Shown here one piece after another: positions 1 through 5,406 of a DNA stretch of 8,035 bases. The DNA is taken from positions 1-8,035 of the forward strand of contig SCSY01000011.1 in the NCBI GenBank assembly GCA_004298625.1, given 5' to 3'. Below the pieces are notes generated by a model. It made no database searches. It was not told the origin of the DNA and was given only the letters and a program-made list of their open reading frames with translations. A program made the position numbers and the translations under genes. How positions within the stretch are numbered: position 1 is the stretch's first letter; every line of letters begins with the position of its first letter. This stretch comes from Nitrospirota bacterium. Its GTDB lineage: Bacteria; Nitrospirota; Thermodesulfovibrionia; Thermodesulfovibrionales; UBA1546.

Positions 1-896
1 GTCTGCGCAAGGCAGATTACTGCACCATATATAATAGCTATTACAGAGAGCGTGAGCATTACAGGGGTCATTGCCTTTGAGGCCTCGGGCAACAATGGCA
101 GGGAGAACCTGAGAAAACCATAAGCGCCCATCTTGATCAGCACTGCGGCAAGTATAACGCTTCCTGCCGTAGGCGCCTCTGTATGCGCGTCAGGCAGCCA
201 TGTATGGACAGGGAACATAGGAACCTTGACTGCAAATGCCGCAAAGAAGGCCCAGAAGAGCCAGAACTGCATATTGTACGGATAGGTCTTTGTCATGAGC
301 TCAAGTATATCGAAGGTCCTTCCCGCATAGAAATAAAGGACTATTATTCCGACAAGCATTAAAACGCTTCCAACGAGTGTGTAGAGGAAGAACTTCACTG
401 CCGCATATATCCTGTTCGGCCCGCCCCAGACCCCGATAAGCAGATACATCGGTATCAGCATCGCTTCCCAGAAGAGATAGAAGAGCATAAAGTCCAGAGA
501 GCAGAACACCCCTATCATCGCGCCTTCCATTATGAGGATGGATATGTAGAACTCCTTTACCTTTGTCTTTATTGCATTCCATGAGATGAGAACGCAGAGT
601 ACCGTGATCAACGTGGAAAGCAGCACAAAAAGCACGCTTATGCCGTCGAGGCCGAGATAGTAGGTCATGTTCCAGGATGGAATCCACTCATGCCTTTCAA
701 CAAACTGCATCAGATGTGTAGACTTGTCAAAACTTGTGAACAAGGGGATTGACAGTATAAAGGCTGCAATGCTCACCAAAAGGCCTACCCACTTTGCGAG
801 CGATTCCTTTGCCCTCGGTATGAGCAGAAGCAGCGCTGCGCCTGCCACAGGCAGGAATATGAGTGCGCTGAGTATCGGAAAACCTAAATTATTCAT
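1..896 (-). CDS. nuoM: NADH-quinone oxidoreductase subunit M, 3' end missing (partial)
   Basis: Antiporter-like, proton-pumping membrane subunit of complex I. The reading frame is open from the ATG at 896 to the left edge, giving 298 complete codons of a protein usually near 500 residues, so the C-terminal 40% or so is outside. Seen in the translation: N-terminal hydrophobic helices; the family signature FWEAMLIPMYLLIGVWG with the key glutamate E144; then FAVKVPMFPVHTWLPDAHTE with lysine K224, and K255 in AAVLIKMGAYGFLRF. These match the Glu/Lys pair and following Lys needed for proton transfer in NuoM homologues. The ATG is supported by a GGAGG (906-910, minus strand) nine bases upstream, inside the last codons of nuoL. 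The nuoL stop is only six bases away, so translation is probably coupled. The frame shows no disruption. Identity is secure; distinction from NuoL rests on the shorter N-terminus, the EAMLIPMY motif and gene order. Confidence 0.97.
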   Translation of the reverse strand, partial: MNNLGFPILSALIFLPVAGAALLLLIPRAKESLAKWVGLLVSIAAFILSIPLFTSFDKSTHLMQFVERHEWIPSWNMTYYLGLDGISVLFVLLSTLITVLCVLISWNAIKTKVKEFYISILIMEGAMIGVFCSLDFMLFYLFWEAMLIPMYLLIGVWGGPNRIYAAVKFFLYTLVGSVLMLVGIIVLYFYAGRTFDILELMTKTYPYNMQFWLFWAFFAAFAVKVPMFPVHTWLPDAHTEAPTAGSVILAAVLIKMGAYGFLRFSLPLLPEASKAMTPVMLTLSVIAIIYGAVICLAQ

Positions 897-902
897 TATC
901 AC

Positions 903-2822
903 CTACCTCCACAGCATCAAGGCTATAATAATCAGTATGCCCAGCGCCATTATTGAAGCATAATGCTGCAACCGGCCTGTCTGGAATTTCCTTAACTGCT
1001 CGCTGAATATGCCTATGGCCTTCGGCACTCCATTAACAATCGCCTCGATTATCTTTGCGTCGGTAATGCCTATGAGTATGTTCTTTGCCGTCCAGATCGC
1101 CGGCCTGACGATCAAAAAGCTGTAAAGCTCGTCCACATAGTATTTATTAAAAAGCAGCCTGTGAACGCCGCTGAACTGCTGTGCTATCTTTACGGGAATA
1201 TCAGCCCTCTTAAGATACATGAAATACGCCAGCCCTATCCCTGAAAACCCGGCGATAACAGAGATTGCCATAACCATCCATTCTTCTGCATGAGTGCCGT
1301 GTCCCTCGGGATGGCCCAGGACAGGCTTCATGAACTCTGTGAAATGCGCTCCTCCGCCAAGCAGGTGAGGTATTCCGACCCAGCCCGATGCAATCGCTCC
1401 GACACAAAGAAGCATCAACGGTATCGTCATAAACTTTGGAGATTCGTGCAGGTGATGCTCCTGCTCATGCGTGCCTCTGAATTTTCCGTGGAACGTAAGG
1501 AATATAAGCCTGAACGAATAAAACGCCGTCAGAAAGGCCACTATTGTGCCTATGAGCCATACAAACTTTCCGACAGGACTCGGGCCTGAATACGCAAGCC
1601 AGAGTATCTCGTCCTTGCTGAAGAATCCTGCAAATCCCGGAACGCCTGCTATGCTGAGGGATGCAAGAAGCATTGTGAGATACGTAACAGGCATATATTT
1701 TTTCAAACCGCCCATCTTCTGCAAGTTAAGCTCTCCAGCCATTGCATGCATAACGCTCCCGGCGCAGAGGAATAAGAGCGCCTTGAAAAACGCGTGCGTA
1801 TAAAGATGGAAAACTCCTGCCGTGTAAGCCCCGACCCCGCATGCAAGGAACATATATCCAAGCTGGCTTATCGTGGAATAGGCAATAATCCTTTTTATGT
1901 CATTTTGAACAAGGCCGATTGTCGCTGCAAAGAGCGATGTTATCGCCCCTGTTAAAGCAACAACCATCAACGCAGTTTCGGAAAGGCTGAATATCGGACT
2001 GCACCTCGCAACAAGGAATACGCCTGCCGTGACCATTGTTGCCGCGTGTATGAGCGCGCTCACAGGCGTCGGGCCTTCCATTGCATCGGGAAGCCAGACA
2101 TGCAGGGGCATCTGAGCTGATTTTCCTATGGAGCCGCAGAAAAGAAGCAGCGCGATCAACGTCATAAGGTGAACATCGTATCCAAGGAAATTAACCGTGT
2201 TATTTGCAAATCCGCCGGCCTGAGCAAAAACAGGCTCGTAGTAAATAGTCCCGAATGTAAGGAATATCATTATTATTCCAAGGCCAAAACCAAAGTCTCC
2301 GAACCTGTTTACTATAAAGGCCTTCTTGCCTGCGTCAGACGCCGATTTTTTATCAAAGTAATAGCCGATAAGGAAGTACGAACAGAGTCCCACGCCTTCC
2401 CATCCAAAATAAAGCTGGAGGAAATTATTCGCCATGACAAGCATAAGCATGCAGAATGTAAAGAGACTGAGGTAAGCGAAGAATCTGTAATATCCCTTAT
2501 CTCCATGCATGTAGCCGACAGAATAGATATGTATGAGCGTGCTGCACGTGGTAACGACAATCAGCATGACAGCAGTAAGCTCGTCGATGAGGAAGCCTAC
2601 CGATACCTTGAAATTGCCGGAGACTATCCAGGTGTAAAGGTCCTGGTTTATTTTATGCCCTGCGAGAATATCAACGAGGGTCATGACTGCCACAACCCAT
2701 GAACCCGCGACAGCCAGGATCGAGACCCAGTGGGCTTTCTCCTTCAAAAAGTTCCTGCCGAGCAGAATGTTGATCAAAAATGCAGCCAGCGGCAGAAATG
2801 GTATTAAAAGATAATTATTCAT
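903..2822 (-). CDS. nuoL: NADH-quinone oxidoreductase subunit L
   Basis: Distal antiporter-like proton-pumping subunit of complex I, 639 residues and apparently full length. Visible features: the N-terminal NuoL-type domain (about 60-110) with SVGYMHGD; GWEGVGLCSYFLIG carrying E142; GSIGKSAQMPLHVWLPDAMEG with K234; HAATMVTAGVFLVAR around 259-273; NDIKRIIAYSTISQLGYM with K310; and FFSKDEIL with K403. These are the conserved Glu and Lys positions of the proton path. The C-terminal part (about 560-639) holds FNKYYVDELY followed by a long amphipathic stretch and a final hydrophobic helix, as expected for the lateral helix that lies along the membrane arm and its anchor. The ATG at 2822 is chosen because MNNYLLIPFLPL is the normal start of the family and a GAGGGA (2827-2832, minus strand) lies just upstream. 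It follows nuoK after a 55-base repeat-filled gap and ends in TAG six bases before nuoM. Confidence 0.98.
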   Translation of the reverse strand: MNNYLLIPFLPLAAFLINILLGRNFLKEKAHWVSILAVAGSWVVAVMTLVDILAGHKINQDLYTWIVSGNFKVSVGFLIDELTAVMLIVVTTCSTLIHIYSVGYMHGDKGYYRFFAYLSLFTFCMLMLVMANNFLQLYFGWEGVGLCSYFLIGYYFDKKSASDAGKKAFIVNRFGDFGFGLGIIMIFLTFGTIYYEPVFAQAGGFANNTVNFLGYDVHLMTLIALLLFCGSIGKSAQMPLHVWLPDAMEGPTPVSALIHAATMVTAGVFLVARCSPIFSLSETALMVVALTGAITSLFAATIGLVQNDIKRIIAYSTISQLGYMFLACGVGAYTAGVFHLYTHAFFKALLFLCAGSVMHAMAGELNLQKMGGLKKYMPVTYLTMLLASLSIAGVPGFAGFFSKDEILWLAYSGPSPVGKFVWLIGTIVAFLTAFYSFRLIFLTFHGKFRGTHEQEHHLHESPKFMTIPLMLLCVGAIASGWVGIPHLLGGGAHFTEFMKPVLGHPEGHGTHAEEWMVMAISVIAGFSGIGLAYFMYLKRADIPVKIAQQFSGVHRLLFNKYYVDELYSFLIVRPAIWTAKNILIGITDAKIIEAIVNGVPKAIGIFSEQLRKFQTGRLQHYASIMALGILIIIALMLWR

Positions 2823-2836
2823 ATCTTCCCTCTTAC

Positions 2837-2871
2837 ACTTATAACTTTTGACTTACAACTTTTCACGTTTA
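2837..2871. repeat. Five-unit heptad array in the nuoK-nuoL gap
   Basis: On the plus strand the bases read as five consecutive 7-mers beginning with AC: acttata, acttttg, acttaca, acttttc, acgttta. On the transcript strand the theme is (N3)AAGT. The array fills most of the 55-base interval (2823-2877) between the nuoK stop and the nuoL start, leaving only the nuoL ribosome binding site. Units are degenerate, so this is an old or selected repeat rather than a fresh slippage tract. No function is visible. Confidence 0.7.
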
Positions 2872-2877
2872 ACCTTC

Positions 2878-3180
2878 TCATCCCTTCATCTCGTTCATCT
2901 CATCCACGTGCGCAGTGGACTTGTTCCTGAAAAGGGCGATGATAATCGCAAGCCCGATCGCGGCCTCTGCCGCCGCGACAGTGATAATGAAAAACACGAG
3001 TATCTGCCCTCTCAGGTCCTGCAGGTAGTGGCTGAAAGAAATGAGGCTGATATTCACCCCATTCAGCATAAGCTCCACGGACATGAACATTATTATGATG
3101 TTCCTCCTCGTAAGAAACCCGAACACGCCTATCATAAAGACCGCTGCGCTGAGCATTAAATACCAGTTTAAAGGTACCAT
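2878..3180 (-). CDS. nuoK: NADH-quinone oxidoreductase subunit K
   Basis: Small three-helix membrane subunit of complex I (MrpC-like), 100 residues, which is the usual length. The two membrane glutamates essential for proton transfer in the family are both present: E36 in MSVELMLNGVN and E72 in TVAAAEAAIGLA, at the same positions as in E. coli NuoK. The hydrophobic segments lie at about 5-23, 28-50 and 60-85, and the hydrophilic tail is short and charged (STAHVDEMNEMKG). The ATG at 3180 overlaps the nuoJ stop by one base (TAATG) and is preceded by GAGGAG (3187-3192, minus strand) six bases upstream. Translation is therefore probably coupled to nuoJ. The gene ends with TGA at 2880-2878, followed by the heptad-filled spacer before nuoL. 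Nothing unusual in the protein. Confidence 0.98.
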   Translation of the reverse strand: MVPLNWYLMLSAAVFMIGVFGFLTRRNIIIMFMSVELMLNGVNISLISFSHYLQDLRGQILVFFIITVAAAEAAIGLAIIIALFRNKSTAHVDEMNEMKG

Positions 3181-3695
3181 TAGTGACTCCTCGTTTTTCT
3201 CTTTGCCAGCACTATTGCGCCGATGATGGCTATAAGCAGCACCAGCGACGCTATCTCGAACGGGAAGAGATACTCGGTATACAATATCGTTCCCAATGCC
3301 TTTGTATGGGTTGCCTCTTTTATATATTCGATGGAATACTTGCCCGGCGGCGCAAGCACAAAAGACCTTATTACATTAACCACAATTGCAAAGATAGCAA
3401 CTGCGATTATCAGCCCGGCAGGCCAGGAACCGACAAACCTCTCAACCTGGAGCTCTTCTCTCAGGTTAAGCAGGAGGACCACAAACAGGAAAAGAACAAG
3501 TATGGCGCCTGCATAAACAATCACCTGTATCGCTGCGATAAACTCTGCATTTAAGAACAGATAGAGGCCTGCGATGTGGAAGAAAAGCAGAAGCATCCAC
3601 ATGACGCTGTGCACCGGATTCTTTCTTGTAATAACAAGCAGAGAAAGAAAAATTATCACCACGGCATAATATCCGAAAAATAGCTTAGCTAACAT
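3180..3695 (-). CDS. nuoJ: NADH-quinone oxidoreductase subunit J
   Basis: Membrane subunit of complex I (ND6 counterpart), 171 residues, a normal length. Five hydrophobic segments are visible. The diagnostic third-helix region is NAEFIAAIQVIVYAGAILVL (about 49-68), with E51 and Y61; this is the conserved stretch around the pi-bulge that rearranges during the catalytic cycle. NPVHSVMWMLLLFF (26-39) is also typical. A hydrophilic loop (about 118-142) precedes the last helix and a basic tail (AKRKTRSH). The start at 3695 is supported by AGGAGG (3700-3705, minus strand), a near-perfect Shine-Dalgarno sequence. Unlike the other junctions in the operon, nuoJ is separated from nuoI by 56 bases containing a repeat element and a possible hairpin over its ribosome binding site. 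The stop TAA overlaps the nuoK start by one base. Confidence 0.97.
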   Translation of the reverse strand: MLAKLFFGYYAVVIIFLSLLVITRKNPVHSVMWMLLLFFHIAGLYLFLNAEFIAAIQVIVYAGAILVLFLFVVLLLNLREELQVERFVGSWPAGLIIAVAIFAIVVNVIRSFVLAPPGKYSIEYIKEATHTKALGTILYTEYLFPFEIASLVLLIAIIGAIVLAKRKTRSH

Positions 3696-3700
3696 ATTGC

Positions 3701-3716
3701 CTCCTGAAAACAGGAG
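3701..3716 (-). promoter_or_regulatory. Hairpin overlapping the nuoJ ribosome binding site
   Basis: On the transcript strand CTCCTG-TTTT-CAGGAG is a perfect 6-bp stem with a four-base loop. Its 3' arm contains most of the nuoJ Shine-Dalgarno sequence (AGGAGG, 3705-3700), four bases before the nuoJ ATG. If it folds, it would partly hide the ribosome binding site. The 5' arm (CTCCTG) could instead pair with either of two upstream CAGGAG copies in the end of nuoI (3787-3782 and 3773-3768). The pairing is seen in the sequence; a regulatory role is inference. It is not a terminator because no U-run follows the stem. Confidence 0.45.
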
Positions 3717-3787
3717 ATAGAATCCAGAATTCAGAATACAGAATACAAAATTTAATTCTCATTCTGACTCCTGACTTCTGACTCCTG
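3711..3787. repeat. Inverted heptad-repeat element at the nuoI-nuoJ junction
   Basis: A 77-base imperfect palindrome built of 7-base units. The left arm on the plus strand reads ggagata, gaatcca, gaattca, gaataca, gaataca (3713-3747). The right arm reads attctga, ctcctga, cttctga, ctcctga (3761-3788). The arms share the unit TCAGAAT in opposite orientation, and the ends are exact complements (CAGGAG at 3711-3716, CTCCTG at 3782-3787). The right arm lies inside the 3' end of nuoI and encodes its last residues; the left arm is non-coding and reaches the nuoJ ribosome binding site. It resembles the dispersed short heptanucleotide repeats known from cyanobacteria and others, but I cannot assign it to a named family. 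Confidence 0.75.
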
Positions 3788-4336
3788 ACGCATACTCTCC
3801 TTAAACATCGCCTGCCCTTCATGTCCTTTAAAGTCTTCCGACTGCGGCCGCCAGAAATCTTTAAAATATCTCCGGCCTTTTTCTCCTGCAAAATATTTAT
3901 CCCAATTGGCAAGCAGCTTTTCTTTGGTCATGTATAATGCGTCCCTCGAATAACAGGAATATTCATAATGCTCGCTCAGGGTGATTGCGCCGAACGGGCA
4001 CGCCTCCACGCAGAACCCGCAATATATGCACCTCGGCGTCTCTATCTCATACCTCTCAACGACCTTTGAATGGTCTTCGCCTTCTGTAGTATAGATGTGT
4101 ATGCATTGCGACGGGCAGTAAGCCCCGCACAGGCCGCAGCCGACGCACTTCATCTTGCCCTCTTCATTTTTTGCAAGGGCATGGAGTCCCCGAAACCCGG
4201 GCTGCGCAAGCACTTTAACCTTGTTGGGATAGCGCCTTGTGACAGGCGGTGTAAATAACAGGGTCTTTAAGGTAAAGGCCAGACCCTTAAGCAACTCAAC
4301 AAAAAATATCGTTTTTATTAATTGCCTTGCTGTCAT
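3752..4336 (-). CDS. nuoI: NADH-quinone oxidoreductase subunit I, 2[4Fe-4S] ferredoxin-type, with repeat-encoded tail
   Basis: Peripheral subunit that carries the two tetranuclear clusters (N6a and N6b) passing electrons towards the quinone-reducing cluster N2. 194 residues. Two ferredoxin motifs are intact: C64-x2-C67-x2-C70-x3-C74-P, and C103-x2-C106-x2-C109-x3-C113-P followed by FGAI. The N-terminal 30 residues form the amphipathic/hydrophobic membrane-contact helix typical of the family. The ATG at 4336 overlaps the nuoH stop (TAATG) and has AAGGGG (4342-4347, minus strand) five bases upstream. The oddity is the C-terminus: residues 183-194 (RQESEVRSQNEN) are encoded by CAGGAGT/CAGAAGT-type heptads of the adjoining repeat, so the native end is probably near residue 182. 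The tail is hydrophilic and lies beyond both cluster motifs, so cluster binding should be unaffected. Confidence 0.97.
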   Translation of the reverse strand: MTARQLIKTIFFVELLKGLAFTLKTLLFTPPVTRRYPNKVKVLAQPGFRGLHALAKNEEGKMKCVGCGLCGAYCPSQCIHIYTTEGEDHSKVVERYEIETPRCIYCGFCVEACPFGAITLSEHYEYSCYSRDALYMTKEKLLANWDKYFAGEKGRRYFKDFWRPQSEDFKGHEGQAMFKESMRQESEVRSQNEN

Positions 4337-5406
4337 TACAGCCCCTTAACCAGGATTTTTACGAATGCCGTCAACACTATATTTGCCAATGCCAGGGGTA
4401 TCAGCACCTTCCAGCCTATACCCATAAGCTGATCGTATCTGTATCTTGGAAAGGTTGATCTTACCCAGTAGTAGAAAAACATTATGAGATATACCTTGAG
4501 AAGGAACCAGACAATCCCCGGCACATAAGAAAGGAACGGCAGGGCATTTGTGATAAACTGCGGTATGGTCCAGCCTCCCAAAAAGCATAATGCGGCAACA
4601 GAAGACATAATCAACATGCCGGTATATTCGCCGAGGAAGAACATTGCAAAACGGAATCCACTGTATTCCGTGAAGTAACCCGCCACAAGCTCGCTCTCGG
4701 CCTCAGGTAGGTCAAAAGGCAGCCTGTTGGTCTCTGCCAGGGCTGCAATCAGGAATACAAAAAAACCTATAAACTGGGGGATTGCAAACATGCCTGTCGG
4801 ATACTGGTGCTGGGCCCTTACGATCTCGGAAAGGTTAAGCGAACCGGCCATGATCATTACGCCCACAAGACTGAGCCCCATCGCAATTTCATAACTTATC
4901 ACCTGCGAGGCAGACCGCAGTCCGCCCAGGAACGCAAATTTTGAGTCGGACGACCAGCCGGACATGACAATTCCATAGGCTCCGATTGAAGACATCGCAA
5001 ATATAAAGAGCAACCCTACATTTATATTGGCCACGGCAAAGTTATTGAAAAAAGGCAGCACTGATAATGAGGTAAGCGCCGAGGCAAAGAAGATAACAGG
5101 GGCCAGATAAAATATCGGCTTATCCGCATTGGCCGGTATTATATCCTCCTTGAAAAATAATTTGACGCCGTCGGCGAAGGGCTGGAGCAGCCCGATAGGG
5201 CCGACTTCTGTCGGGCCGATTCTTACCTGCATACGCGCCATTACCTTCCGTTCAAAATAAGTTGCATAAGCGACATGCAGCAATGCTACAACTACGACAG
5301 CGGCAATCTGAATAAGTATTATGAAAACGTCTATCCCCATCTTCAACCATGGGTTTGAAACCTGTCCGATAAAATATTCGATAAAAGAGTAGATGATTTC
5401 GTTCAT
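4336..5406 (-). CDS. nuoH: NADH-quinone oxidoreductase subunit H
   Basis: Membrane subunit (ND1 counterpart) that forms the quinone-binding chamber where the peripheral arm joins the membrane arm. 356 residues, normal length, with about eight hydrophobic segments. Family signatures present: YFERKVMARMQVRIGPTEVG (about 50-69), QPFADGVKLFFKEDIIP (75-91), and the strongly conserved acidic loop ETNRLPFDLPEAESELVAGY (225-244) followed by FTEYSG. Those loops line the quinone site and the link to the proton channels (the E-channel). The end has the usual LIMFFYYWVRSTFPRYRYDQLM segment split over about 308-329. The ATG at 5406 overlaps the nuoG stop by four bases (ATGA) and has GAGGTGA (5411-5417, minus strand) just upstream within the end of nuoG, so the two are probably translationally coupled. 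Stop TAA overlaps the nuoI start. No anomalies seen. Confidence 0.98.
   Translation of the reverse strand: MNEIIYSFIEYFIGQVSNPWLKMGIDVFIILIQIAAVVVVALLHVAYATYFERKVMARMQVRIGPTEVGPIGLLQPFADGVKLFFKEDIIPANADKPIFYLAPVIFFASALTSLSVLPFFNNFAVANINVGLLFIFAMSSIGAYGIVMSGWSSDSKFAFLGGLRSASQVISYEIAMGLSLVGVMIMAGSLNLSEIVRAQHQYPTGMFAIPQFIGFFVFLIAALAETNRLPFDLPEAESELVAGYFTEYSGFRFAMFFLGEYTGMLIMSSVAALCFLGGWTIPQFITNALPFLSYVPGIVWFLLKVYLIMFFYYWVRSTFPRYRYDQLMGIGWKVLIPLALANIVLTAFVKILVKGL

Noticed and set aside
301..687. 128-residue minus-strand open frame
   Set aside because: Alternative frame of nuoM; the nuoM frame contains the conserved EAMLIPMY and Asp/His motifs, and this one has none.
2169..2702. 177-residue plus-strand open frame
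   Set aside because: It lies wholly antisense within nuoL, whose protein is unmistakable over this stretch. The antisense translation has no recognisable domain and a low-complexity polar composition typical of shadows of hydrophobic genes.
3701..3716. Intrinsic terminator between nuoI and nuoJ
   Set aside because: The stem is only six base pairs, the T-run is in the loop rather than after the stem, and the downstream genes belong to the same complex.
3711..3787. CRISPR array or insertion-sequence remnant
   Set aside because: Units are 7 bases long without spacers, and there is no transposase fragment or target-site duplication that I can see.
3685..3912. 75-residue minus-strand open frame across the nuoI-nuoJ junction
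   Set aside because: It is an out-of-frame reading of the end of nuoI plus the heptad repeat; its end (SEFWILSPVF) is merely translated repeat.
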